Shown here piece by piece: positions 26,395-34,585 of a DNA stretch of 64,000 nt. The translations under genes were made by a program, and so were the position numbers. Location: contig NZ_FTMM01000018.1 in NCBI RefSeq assembly GCF_900156075.1, forward strand, positions 1 to 64,000, written 5' to 3'. The stretch comes from Chryseobacterium sp. RU37D (GTDB taxonomy: Bacteria > Bacteroidota > Bacteroidia > Flavobacteriales > Weeksellaceae). The stretch's first letter is position 1. Every line of letters starts with the position of its first letter. The notes under the pieces are model-generated. The model saw only the letters and a program-made list of their open reading frames with translations. It searched no databases and had not been told where the DNA came from.

Positions 26395-27504
26395 TTAATT
26401 AAATAAATCTTTCACCTTATCAAAGAAAGTTTTTTCTTTTCCGGAAGGCTCTGCAATCATTTCTCCGCTGTCCATTTGCTTTTCAAAGAAATCTTTCTGT
26501 TCTTTGTTAAGATTTTGTGGTGTCCACACATTGATGTGAATGAACATGTCGCCTTTTCCATAGCTGTCAATGCTTGGAAGGCCTTTTCCTGCTAATCTCA
26601 GGATTTTTCCGGATTGGGTTCCTGCATCTACGGTAATTTTCACTTTTCCGCCCACGGTAGGAATCTCTTTTTTCGTGCCCAAAGCGGCTTCCGCAAAAGA
26701 AACATACAATTCCTGATGAAGATTATCGCCTTCTCTTTTGATGACTTTGTCAACTTCTTCCTCGATGATTACCAATAAATCTCCCGGAATACCGCCAAAA
26801 GGAGCATCATTACCTTTTCCTCTTACATTTAATTGGATTCCGTCTCTTGCCCCTGCAGGAATATTGATAGAAATTTCTTCCTCATCTTTTACCAATCCCT
26901 GAGCATTAGCTCCGGCCGGAATTTTATCTGCCACTTTACCAATTCCCTGGCAGGTTCCACAAGTAGTCTGAGTTTGCATCTGACCGAACATGGTGTTCAT
27001 TACCTTTAGCTGAACTCCGGAACCACCACAGGTAGGGCAGGTTTTTGAAGTAGCACCTTCAGCCATCTTCATTTTTTTTACTTTGATGGTTTTTTGGGTT
27101 CCGTTCACCATTTCTTCAAGATTCAGCTTGATTCTGATTCTTAAATTAGAACCTTTCACCTGCTGACGGCCGCCGCCAAATCCTCCGAAACTACCTCCGA
27201 AAATATCTCCAAACTGACTGAAAATATCTTCCATATTCATACCGCCACCGAAACCTCCGCCGCCGAACCCGCCATTTCCGCCAACTCCTGCGTGGCCGAA
27301 CTGGTCGTATCTTGCACGTTTCTGTTCGTCACTCAAAACTTCATAAGCTTCTGCAGCTTCTTTGAATTTATCCTCAGCCTCCTTATCGCCTGGATTTTTG
27401 TCCGGGTGATATTTAATAGCCATTTTACGGTATGCTTTCTTTATTTCGTCGGCTGATGCAGATTTGCTGATCTCAAGAACCTCGTAATAATCTCTTTTTG
27501 ACAT
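26395..27504 (-). CDS. dnaJ: chaperone DnaJ with only two zinc-finger repeats
   Basis: This 369-residue Hsp40 stimulates DnaK ATPase and delivers clients. The J-domain carries HPD (33-35) and is followed by a Gly/Phe-rich linker (about residues 75-115) and the two beta-sandwich C-terminal domains. The zinc-finger region is reduced: only CPTCGGSG and CGTCQGIG are present, whereas standard DnaJ has four CxxCxGxG repeats. The first and fourth repeats, which form zinc centre I, are missing, while the pair forming centre II remains. It is 96 nt downstream of grpE on the same strand; dnaK is not in the window. Confidence 0.95.
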   Translation of the reverse strand: MSKRDYYEVLEISKSASADEIKKAYRKMAIKYHPDKNPGDKEAEDKFKEAAEAYEVLSDEQKRARYDQFGHAGVGGNGGFGGGGFGGGMNMEDIFSQFGDIFGGSFGGFGGGRQQVKGSNLRIRIKLNLEEMVNGTQKTIKVKKMKMAEGATSKTCPTCGGSGVQLKVMNTMFGQMQTQTTCGTCQGIGKVADKIPAGANAQGLVKDEEEISINIPAGARDGIQLNVRGKGNDAPFGGIPGDLLVIIEEEVDKVIKREGDNLHQELYVSFAEAALGTKKEIPTVGGKVKITVDAGTQSGKILRLAGKGLPSIDSYGKGDMFIHINVWTPQNLNKEQKDFFEKQMDSGEMIAEPSGKEKTFFDKVKDLFN

Positions 27505-27600
27505 CTTTTTAATAATTGATTATTGATAAATGATAAAAGATATTAAGTTGAAAAATTGAAATATACATCAATTATCACTCATCACTTACCATTTATGAAT

Positions 27601-28137
27601 TTAGTTTCCTGTTACTACTTTTGCAAAACGAATCACCTTATCATTCAGGGTGTATCCTGTTTCGATTACATCTACGATTTTTCCTTTCAAATCTTCCGAT
27701 GGAGTCGGAATTTGGGTGATAGCCTCATGGAAATCTACGTTGAAAGAGTCTCCGGCCTTCACTTCCATTGTTTTCAGGCCTTTTTCTACCAATTTATTTT
27801 TGAATTTGTTATAAATTAATTCAACTCCTTGTAGATCAGCAGGATTTCCATTTTTAGCGATTTCTTTGATTGCTCTTTCAAAATCATCCAATACTCCAAG
27901 CATAGAAATCATCATATCTTGGTTAGCATACTGGAAAAACTCCATTTTTTCTTTAGAAGTTCTTTTTTTATAGTTTTCGAATTCTGCATACAATCTGATG
28001 TAACGGTCTTTTTCTTCTGCCAAAAGTTCTTCTGCACTAGGTTTTGCTGTCACATTGTCCTCAGATGCTGCTTCATTATTAATGTTCGTATTTTCCTGAT
28101 TATTGATGCTTTCTTCGTTGATATCCTGATTTTCCAT
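27601..28137 (-). CDS. grpE: nucleotide exchange factor GrpE
   Basis: GrpE releases ADP from DnaK. The 178-residue protein has an acidic disordered N-terminus, a long helix (about 45-95; ERAIKEIAKN near its end) and the C-terminal beta-domain with the family motif EVKAGDSFNVDFHEAI and VIETGYTLNDKVIRFAKVVV-like end (here AKVVTGN). Length is normal. It precedes dnaJ in one leftward heat-shock operon, behind a candidate sigma-54-like promoter. Confidence 0.96.
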   Translation of the reverse strand: MENQDINEESINNQENTNINNEAASEDNVTAKPSAEELLAEEKDRYIRLYAEFENYKKRTSKEKMEFFQYANQDMMISMLGVLDDFERAIKEIAKNGNPADLQGVELIYNKFKNKLVEKGLKTMEVKAGDSFNVDFHEAITQIPTPSEDLKGKIVDVIETGYTLNDKVIRFAKVVTGN

Positions 28138-28164
28138 AATTCAATATTTATTTTCCTTATTATT

Positions 28165-28180
28165 GACAAAGATTCTGCCA
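28165..28180 (-). promoter_or_regulatory. sigma-54-like -24/-12 promoter upstream of grpE
   Basis: On the minus strand TGGCAGAATCTTTGT matches the sigma-54 form TGGCAC-N5-TTGC, with the GG and the -12 G exactly 11 bases apart; the final GC is GT. The predicted start would leave a leader of about 17 nt before grpE. It also resembles a poor TAnnTTTG element (AATCTTTG), so the assignment is tentative. Confidence 0.4.
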
Positions 28181-28262
28181 AAGGGAAAACCATGACAATT
28201 AGTCAGGAAATGAGTATTGAGAATTTTATATATAGTAATTTTTAAGAATAAAAACGTATTTT

Positions 28263-28463
28263 TTAAGATATAAGTTTTTGCTTTTTGTATGGATTAGATT
28301 TTATGATAACCCAAAGGAGTACCAGAATCAATAATGCTTTTCCAAACAAAAATCCGTTTCCGTAATCATTTAAGGAGGTAAATTGGAAGATAAGTAGATC
28401 TGCAATAATATAAATGTTGTATACTGCAATACTCATTGCAGAAAAGAAAATTAATTTTTTCAT
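28263..28463 (-). CDS. small membrane protein, 66 aa
   Basis: The likely start is MKKLIFFSAMS at 28463, just after the terminator hairpin of the Bor-like gene. An earlier in-frame ATG at 28544 would overlap that gene and read through the hairpin. The product has two hydrophobic helices (about residues 5-27 and 42-58) and a basic tail. No family is recognised. It may be expressed by readthrough from the Bor-like gene or from its own promoter. Confidence 0.5.
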   Translation of the reverse strand: MKKLIFFSAMSIAVYNIYIIADLLIFQFTSLNDYGNGFLFGKALLILVLLWVIIKSNPYKKQKLIS

Positions 28464-28474
28464 AATAAAAAATT

Positions 28475-28497
28475 GGCGGTGAAGAACATTCACCGCC
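28475..28497 (-). terminator. terminator of the Bor-like lipoprotein gene
   Basis: The 9-bp stem GGCGGTGAA/TTCACCGCC with a 5-nt loop is followed on the minus strand by AATTTTTTAT, directly after the gene's stop. Confidence 0.85.
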
Positions 28498-28503
28498 AGT
28501 TGA

Positions 28504-28797
28504 TTATTTTGTAATAGTTGTAGTTGTAGGAGTATAAATTCCAAAAGTAACTGCTGAGATCAGTCCGTTTAAAAAGGTCTGCTTTGTGTTAATTGTGTAA
28601 TTTTCAGCACCATCAGCCATTTTTTTAGAATCTGATACAGAAACCGGTACTAATCCTTCGAGAATATAATGATTCCATTTAGAAACTTTAGCTGTACCTT
28701 GAGCGCCTTTACCTACAGCACTTGTGTAAGAATAGCATGAAGTTAAAGTAACTGAAGCTACAATTGCAATTGTCATCGTTTTAAGTGTGTTTTTCAT
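28504..28797 (-). CDS. Bor-like lipoprotein
   Basis: This 97-residue lipoprotein has a signal ending TLTSC (Cys21). The C-terminal segment KQTFLNGLISAVTFGIYTPT closely follows the pattern of the lambda Bor / Iss family (QTFVNGLLGFITLGIYTP), outer-membrane lipoproteins that raise serum resistance in E. coli. In Bacteroidota such proteins are common and not phage-borne, and no phage gene is nearby. A serum-resistance role here would be inference. Confidence 0.72.
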   Translation of the reverse strand: MKNTLKTMTIAIVASVTLTSCYSYTSAVGKGAQGTAKVSKWNHYILEGLVPVSVSDSKKMADGAENYTINTKQTFLNGLISAVTFGIYTPTTTTITK

Positions 28798-28998
28798 TTG
28801 TTTAAATTAAATTATTTATAATTAATTAAAAGTGGTTTTATATTATCAATTTACGTGCCATCGTTTTTTTATCGTTTTAATATTAACAGTAATCTGTGGG
28901 TTTGTTTAATAAGTAAATAATATTTGTGTTTATGTTTTTTTTTGGATTTAATTTTTAAATAATAATTGAACGTAAGATTTTTGATCTTAATAAATGAT

Positions 28999-30333
28999 TT
29001 ATTCGCCAAAAAATGTTTGAAATAAAAGGTAAAGATTTAATACAATAATAATGAAAGAAATAATCCAGACGCTGATTTTTAAAACCGGCTTATTTACAAA
29101 TTCACCCATTTTGGCTTTATCACTCGTAAACATTACCAGAGGAACGACAGCAAAGCTCAACTGCATGGATAAGATGACCTGGCTTAGAACCAATAATTCC
29201 GTTGTACCTTCTTCACCGTAAAGAAGGGCAACAATCAAAGCTGGGATTACTGCAATTAATCTTGTGATGAGACGTCTTAACCAAGGCTTTAATCTGATAT
29301 TCAGAAAACCTTCCATTACAATCTGGCCGGCAAGAGTTCCCGTCAATGTAGAGTTTTGCCCGGAAGCCAATAACGCTATGGCAAAAGCAATACTTGCCAT
29401 AGAAGCACCTAAAATAGGAGTCAACATTTTATATGCATCATGAATATCTGCAATATGCTTATTTCCGGTAATATGAAAGGTGGCGGCAGCTAAAATTAAG
29501 ATGGCAGCATTGATGAAAAACGCCAGCATCAAAGAAAAAGTACTGTCTAAAGTTGCAAACTTTATCGCTTCTTTCTTTCCTTCTTTAGTACGCTCATAAT
29601 CCCTTGTCTGGACGATGCTGCTGTGAAGGTATAGGTTGTGGGGCATCACCGTTGCTCCCAAAATCCCGATAGCTATATAAAGCATGGCAGGATTTTGAAC
29701 AATCTCTTTTTTAGGAACCAAACCTCCCAGGACTTCAGTAAAAGCCGGCTGGGAAATTATAATTTCGTAAATGAAACAGGCGAGGATAATAAAAATAAGT
29801 CCGCCCACAATACTTTCAATCCAGCGAAAACCTCTTGACTGTAGCAAAAGTATAACTAATACATCTAAAGTTGTTATAACAATTCCCCAGGTTAAAGGTA
29901 TTTGAAACAATAGATTTAAAGCAATAGCAGAACCAATAACCTCGGCAAGATCACAAGCTGCAATGGCAATTTCGCAGAATATCCAAAGAAAAAAATTGGT
30001 CGTAGGGTTGAAATGATCTCTACAGGCTTGGGCAAGATCCCTTTCTGCAACAACGCCCAGCTTTACGGATAAATGCTGTAAAACGATGGCAAAAACATTC
30101 GAAATTAAGATTACTGAAAGCAGGGTATACCCAAACTGTGCTCCTCCCGCAATATCTGTGGCCCAGTTTCCGGGGTCCATATATCCTACGGCCACCATCA
30201 ATCCAGGGCCTGCAAATGCTAAATATTTTCTCCAAAAACTAGCATTCTTAGGAATTTTTATCGAAGAATAAACTTCTGATAAGGAGTTGGATGTTTTATC
30301 TTGTCGCCAGGCGTTTTTTAAGTTCAAATTCAT
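28999..30333 (-). CDS. mntH: Nramp family divalent metal transporter
   Basis: This 444-residue, roughly 11-helix inner-membrane protein imports Mn2+ or Fe2+ with protons. The two unwound metal-binding helices are clear: DPGNWATDIAGG (Asp53 to Asn56) and MPHNLYLHSSIV, whose Met favours transition metals over Ca2+/Mg2+. Length and topology are normal. No metalloregulator site was recognised in the 110-nt upstream gap, and the gene is not in an operon. Confidence 0.93.
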   Translation of the reverse strand: MNLNLKNAWRQDKTSNSLSEVYSSIKIPKNASFWRKYLAFAGPGLMVAVGYMDPGNWATDIAGGAQFGYTLLSVILISNVFAIVLQHLSVKLGVVAERDLAQACRDHFNPTTNFFLWIFCEIAIAACDLAEVIGSAIALNLLFQIPLTWGIVITTLDVLVILLLQSRGFRWIESIVGGLIFIILACFIYEIIISQPAFTEVLGGLVPKKEIVQNPAMLYIAIGILGATVMPHNLYLHSSIVQTRDYERTKEGKKEAIKFATLDSTFSLMLAFFINAAILILAAATFHITGNKHIADIHDAYKMLTPILGASMASIAFAIALLASGQNSTLTGTLAGQIVMEGFLNIRLKPWLRRLITRLIAVIPALIVALLYGEEGTTELLVLSQVILSMQLSFAVVPLVMFTSDKAKMGEFVNKPVLKISVWIISFIIIVLNLYLLFQTFFGE

Positions 30334-30400
30334 AAATGTTAGAAATGACTAACAAATTTAATTAAATTAAAATAAATAGAAAAATCAAGTCACAAAAAAA

Positions 30401-30422
30401 TCCCGGAAAATTAATTCCGGGA
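30401..30422 (-). terminator. terminator of the DUF937-OmpA gene
   Basis: The stem TCCCGGAA/TTCCGGGA with a 6-nt loop is followed on the minus strand by seven T, 22 nt beyond the stop. Confidence 0.85.
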
Positions 30423-30444
30423 CTTGTTTTTATAACTTTAAGAT

Positions 30445-31755
30445 TTATTTTGTAAATCTTACAGACATTTTTCTATCTGTAGCTCTTTCTGCGTCAGAAG
30501 CAGAGGCATCCACTTTTGCAAACTGGCTTCCATATCCTTCTGCACCCAGCACCTGATTTCCAACTCCTTGTTTTTCAAGCGAGCTTTTAATAAAGTTAGC
30601 TCTTTCTGCGGAGATTTTCAGGTTGGTAGCTTCATTGCCTGTTTTATCGGTGTATCCTCCGATTTTGATTTTTGCATCAGGATAAGCTTTCAAAATAGCT
30701 ACTAAATTTTGTAGCTGGCCTTCTGATCCGGCTTCCAGCTGATTTCCGCTTCCTGATTTGAAGTTGACATGATCAAAATCAAACCATTGGTTTTTTAAAG
30801 CATCATCATTGGCTGCATTTGTATATGCTCCGGATTTCATGAAGTTGATCATTTGGTCTTCCATTCCCCCTTTGTAACCCTTCAGGTTTGTACCATTTAA
30901 GCTAATATTTTCATCAACTCTTGCATTGGTTGGGGTTGACATTGAGGCGGTAGTATCAGAATGAGCTACCGCTGTTGCCGTGTCTTGAATTACAGCTGTA
31001 GAATTAGCAGTTGATGATACTGTTGTTGTTTTATTTTTCTCACATTGTTTCCATAGGAAATATGCCGCGGCAATTAAAAGTAAAAGTGGCAACAGCCATT
31101 TCCAGATCGAGCCTCCTCCGTCATTATTATTTCTGTCAGGGAATGTTCCGGTAGGAGTGGTACTTCTTGTTACTTCTATTTTCGGTTCTTCCAGACTAGC
31201 AGATTTTATGGTATCATTATCATTATCAAACTTATATCCTTTAGCCCAATCACCAATGTTTAGAGATGCTAAAGAAAGTCCTGCAGGCAATAGTGAAGAA
31301 AGAATCCCTTTATGTTCGCTCAGAAGGCTTGATATTCCGGATTTGTCCAAATTATTATCAGCAGCATATTTCCCAATAGATCCTACTATAGCTCCAGTTA
31401 CTAGATTTAATAAAGAGCTTGAAGAATTGTTGCTGATTCCTGCGTAAGTAGCAATTGCATTCACAACTCCACTGATTTTGTCACCGAAGATAGAAGACAA
31501 TAGACCTGGAATCCATGAATTGTTGGAAGAACCTCCCATTAAATTTCCTAAAATTCCACTGGATGAGGCATTTGTAATAGCATCCAAAACTCCGGGATTA
31601 CCCGAATTGTTGGCCAATCCTCCCAGAACTGCAGGTAATAACCCGCCAATTGCTTTTGAAATTGCCGATTCACTTTCTCCATACTGCGATGCAGCCTGAG
31701 ATACTAATGCAGGTCCCAATTGACCTTTAATTAAATCAATAACATTTAAAGACAT
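30445..31755 (-). CDS. DUF937 domain protein with membrane anchor and OmpA-like C-terminus
   Basis: Three parts are visible in 436 residues. Residues 1-175 form a Gly/Ser/Leu-rich DUF937-type helical domain. One membrane helix follows at 217-236 (WKWLLPLLLLIAAAYFLW), preceded by a linker, and the OmpA-like peptidoglycan-binding domain occupies about 331-436, with GGYTDKTGNEATNLKISAER. This order would put DUF937 in the cytoplasm and OmpA in the periplasm, since there is no N-terminal signal peptide. Such a protein could connect the cytoplasmic side to the cell wall. The role is unknown; it is a single gene with its own terminator. Confidence 0.85.
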   Translation of the reverse strand: MSLNVIDLIKGQLGPALVSQAASQYGESESAISKAIGGLLPAVLGGLANNSGNPGVLDAITNASSSGILGNLMGGSSNNSWIPGLLSSIFGDKISGVVNAIATYAGISNNSSSSLLNLVTGAIVGSIGKYAADNNLDKSGISSLLSEHKGILSSLLPAGLSLASLNIGDWAKGYKFDNDNDTIKSASLEEPKIEVTRSTTPTGTFPDRNNNDGGGSIWKWLLPLLLLIAAAYFLWKQCEKNKTTTVSSTANSTAVIQDTATAVAHSDTTASMSTPTNARVDENISLNGTNLKGYKGGMEDQMINFMKSGAYTNAANDDALKNQWFDFDHVNFKSGSGNQLEAGSEGQLQNLVAILKAYPDAKIKIGGYTDKTGNEATNLKISAERANFIKSSLEKQGVGNQVLGAEGYGSQFAKVDASASDAERATDRKMSVRFTK

Positions 31756-31881
31756 AATAATTTATTTTGAAATTAATGTTCTATAAATTTAAATAAAAAA
31801 TCGTCTAAATAGTATATTTAAATAAAAAATCTTTAAAAAACATAAATTTTTTAAAAAAATTATCAATTATTATGTTAAATT

Positions 31882-33357
31882 TTAATATGCCTTTGCGAAT
31901 AAAACTCTTCTTTTAGAAGGCTTTCCAGAGATAAGAGAAATCCCTTCTTCAATATCATCATCCAATGGGATACATCTAATGGTTGCTTTTGTTTCTTCCT
32001 TAATTTGCTCTTCCTCTTCAGCTGTTCCGTCCCAGTGTGCATAGATGAATCCTCCTTTTTCTTCTAAAACTTTTTTAAACTCTTCATAAGTATCAACTTT
32101 CGTGATATTATTTTTTCTGAACTCAAAAGCTTTATTGTAAATATCCTGTTGAATAGTTTCCAATAATTCTTCGATGTAAGAATCCAATCCTTCGATAGAG
32201 CGAACTTCTTTCGTTAAATTATCTCTTCTGGCGATTTCCACGGATCTGTTTTCAATATCTCTTGGTCCCATAGCGATTCTTACAGGAACACCTTTCAGTT
32301 CGTATTCTGCAAATTTCCAGCCTGGTTTGTTTTGGGTATCATCGTCGAATTTTACTGAAATTCCTTTTGCTCTCAATTTAGTTTGAATATCCAATGCTAC
32401 TTCACTGATCTGCTCCAGTTGCTCTTCACCTTTAAATATAGGAACAATCACCACCTGAATCGGTGCTAAAGTCGGAGGTAATACCAAACCGAAATCATCG
32501 GAGTGTGTCATAATCAAAGCTCCCATCAGACGGGTAGAAGTTCCCCATGATGTTGCCCATGCATGCTCTATCTTACCTTCTTTATTGGTGAATTTTACGT
32601 CAAATGCTTTTGCGAAATTTTGTCCTAAAAAGTGTGAAGTTCCCGCCTGAAGAGCTTTCCCATCCTGCATTAATGCTTCGATACAATATGTTTCATCAGC
32701 ACCCGCGAATCTCTCAGAAGGAGTTTTCAACCCCTGGATTACAGGAATGGCCATAAAGTTTTCTGCAAAATCTGCATATACCTTATTCATTTTTTCTGCT
32801 TCTTCAATTGCTTCTTCCTTTGTAGCGTGAGCAGTGTGACCTTCCTGCCATAAAAATTCTGCAGTTCTTAAGAATAAACGGGTTCTCATTTCCCAACGAA
32901 CAACGTTTGCCCATTGGTTAATTAATATTGGTAAATCTCTGTAAGACTGAATCCAGTTTTTATAAGTGTTCCAGATAATTGCTTCTGAAGTAGGGCGAAC
33001 GATCAGCTCTTCTTCAAGTTTGGCATCCGGATCTACAATCAGTTTTGAGGGATTGTCAGGATCGGTTTTAAGTCTGTAGTGAGTAACTACGGCACATTCT
33101 TTAGCAAAACCTTCTGCATTTTTTTCTTCAGCCTCAAACAAGCTTTTGGGTACAAAAAGCGGGAAATAAGCATTTACGTGACCTGTTTCTTTAAATTTTT
33201 TGTCCATCTCATCACGCATTTTCTCCCAGATTGCATACCCATATGGTTTTATTACCATGCAACCTCTTACTCCTGAGTTTTCAGCCAGGTCGGCTTTAAC
33301 AACCAACTCATTATACCATTTGCTGTAGTCTTCGCTTCTTGAGGTTAATTTTGCCAT
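31882..33357 (-). CDS. proS: prolyl-tRNA synthetase, archaeal/eukaryal type
   Basis: This 491-residue enzyme charges tRNA-Pro. The start ([20 protein letters not shown]) and length match the archaeal/eukaryal-type ProRS found in Bacteroidota, not the 570-residue bacterial form: the INS editing insertion is absent and a C-terminal extension ends at the invariant-type Tyr (FAKAY). Class II motifs include RPTSEAIIW and the C-terminal anticodon-binding region with [10 protein letters not shown]. It is leftward, divergent from the Gly-rich lipoprotein gene, behind a leader of about 100 nt containing an AT-rich hairpin. Confidence 0.97.
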   Translation of the reverse strand: MAKLTSRSEDYSKWYNELVVKADLAENSGVRGCMVIKPYGYAIWEKMRDEMDKKFKETGHVNAYFPLFVPKSLFEAEEKNAEGFAKECAVVTHYRLKTDPDNPSKLIVDPDAKLEEELIVRPTSEAIIWNTYKNWIQSYRDLPILINQWANVVRWEMRTRLFLRTAEFLWQEGHTAHATKEEAIEEAEKMNKVYADFAENFMAIPVIQGLKTPSERFAGADETYCIEALMQDGKALQAGTSHFLGQNFAKAFDVKFTNKEGKIEHAWATSWGTSTRLMGALIMTHSDDFGLVLPPTLAPIQVVIVPIFKGEEQLEQISEVALDIQTKLRAKGISVKFDDDTQNKPGWKFAEYELKGVPVRIAMGPRDIENRSVEIARRDNLTKEVRSIEGLDSYIEELLETIQQDIYNKAFEFRKNNITKVDTYEEFKKVLEEKGGFIYAHWDGTAEEEEQIKEETKATIRCIPLDDDIEEGISLISGKPSKRRVLFAKAY

Positions 33358-33406
33358 TATTTTTTAAAATTTTTTTAACTTTTTACTATTATTGTTATCT
33401 AAAAAT

Positions 33407-33431
33407 AAAAATCTATTTTTGATAGATTTTT
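33407..33431. repeat. 10-bp perfect AT-rich hairpin in the proS leader
   Basis: AAAAATCTAT pairs with ATAGATTTTT around TTTTG. On the minus strand it lies 50-75 nt before the proS start and is followed by ATTTTTAG, so an attenuator-like role is conceivable but not shown. Confidence 0.35.
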
Positions 33432-33440
33432 TACCACATG

Positions 33441-33473
33441 TTTGGTACATTTTTGGTACAGATTGCAAATATA
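33441..33473 (-). promoter_or_regulatory. proS -7 element and adjacent TTTGGTACA direct repeats
   Basis: TATATTTG on the minus strand (33466-33473) fits the -7 element of proS. Just beside it TTTGGTACA occurs twice on the plus strand (33441-33449, 33452-33460) with an 11-nt period, about one helical turn, as expected for a regulator site shared by the divergent genes. Confidence 0.35.
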
Positions 33474-33500
33474 ATTTAAATTAAAAATCTTTACGTTATC

Positions 33501-34556
33501 ATGAAAAAAAATATACATAAAAATTTGTTTGGTATGTTAAAATCTAAAGGGATTCTAGCAATATCAGGCGGATTATTACTTGTATCCTGCGGTACTCAGA
33601 TGGGTGGCTATAGCGAGACAGACGGAGTTTATTACGACCCGAATAAAGATACACTTCCTGAGGGTGTAATTATTAATGACAGAGGAAACAGAGTAGGAGA
33701 AGACTATAATTATTACCAGGATGATTCTAATGTTATCCAAAACGCAGAAGCCAATTCAAAAGAAGGAAGATACCAGGACTGGAATAATTATAATTGGAAT
33801 ACCACTACAAATGATTCTGACTGGGGAAGCTATGCAGGGAGTCAAACCAATTACTATAATAATTCCTGGGGCTGGGGATCTCCTTGGGGTTGGTATGGTG
33901 GATATAGCCCTTACTGGGGCTACGGCGGCTGGGGTCTTGGTATTTCCTGGGGCTGGGGAAGCTCGTGGGGTTGGGGCTGGAATATGGGCTGGGGGTATTC
34001 ACCATACTGGGGGTACAATCCTTGGGGCTGGGGTGGTTACTACGGCGGATATTACGGATATCCTTACTGGGGATATGGCGGATACTGGGGAAATTATTAT
34101 TACCCTAACTACAGAAGAAGCGGAGCCAACGGAAGAGGATTTAATACCTACAACGGAAGCTTTTCCAATAAATATGGTTTAAATTCAGGTGGTTTCAGAA
34201 GAAGCGATACCAATACCGGAGGTTTCAGAAACGGAAACACTGCTACAGGAGGATTCAGAGGATCTAATACGAATGACGGTTTCCGAGGTAACGGAACAAA
34301 TGGCGGATTCAGAGATCAAAGCGGTGTAAGAAGCCAGCAAGGTGGATTCCGTAACCCAAGATCTGTCTATAACCAACAATCTCCTCCTCCTAGAAGTAAT
34401 GACGGAGGTTTTAGAAATGACGGTGGCTTCAGAAATAATGGAGGCTTTAACAGCTCTAATAGTGGTGGAGGCTTCAGATCAGGCGGCGGCGGCTTCGGCG
34501 GCGGCGGCGGTTTTAGATCCGGCGGCGGAGGCGGCGGCTTCAGAGGCGGTAGATAA
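33501..34556 (+). CDS. Gly/Trp/Tyr-rich lipoprotein with GGFR repeats
   Basis: This 351-residue protein has a lipoprotein signal ending LLLVSC (Cys30). After an acidic N-terminal part, residues about 110-205 are dominated by Trp, Gly and Tyr (SPWGWYGGYSPYWGYGG). From about 225 to the end, short GGFR or GGFRN/GGFRS units recur roughly a dozen times, ending in pure Gly-Phe-Arg runs. The composition suggests an extended, sticky surface or matrix protein; no enzymatic domain is seen. It sits 29 nt ahead of an outer-membrane barrel gene and may be co-transcribed with it. Function unknown. Confidence 0.75.
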   Translation: MKKNIHKNLFGMLKSKGILAISGGLLLVSCGTQMGGYSETDGVYYDPNKDTLPEGVIINDRGNRVGEDYNYYQDDSNVIQNAEANSKEGRYQDWNNYNWNTTTNDSDWGSYAGSQTNYYNNSWGWGSPWGWYGGYSPYWGYGGWGLGISWGWGSSWGWGWNMGWGYSPYWGYNPWGWGGYYGGYYGYPYWGYGGYWGNYYYPNYRRSGANGRGFNTYNGSFSNKYGLNSGGFRRSDTNTGGFRNGNTATGGFRGSNTNDGFRGNGTNGGFRDQSGVRSQQGGFRNPRSVYNQQSPPPRSNDGGFRNDGGFRNNGGFNSSNSGGGFRSGGGGFGGGGGFRSGGGGGGFRGGR

Positions 34557-34585
34557 TCTTAAAATTAATAACTATTAAAAAAATA

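Noticed and set aside
27919..28245. 108-codon plus-strand frame across grpE
   Set aside because: It is the antisense shadow of grpE, rich in Phe and Ile, and would overlap the grpE promoter.
33407..33431. T-box or classical riboswitch in the proS leader
   Set aside because: No T-box sequence or specifier structure is visible, and T-boxes are not expected in Bacteroidota; only a simple AT hairpin is present.
33721..34182. 153-codon frame inside the Gly/Trp-rich gene
   Set aside because: It is a shifted reading of the GGN-rich repeats; the in-frame lipoprotein with a proper signal is the real gene. The similar Ala-rich frame at 34342-34578 is rejected for the same reason.
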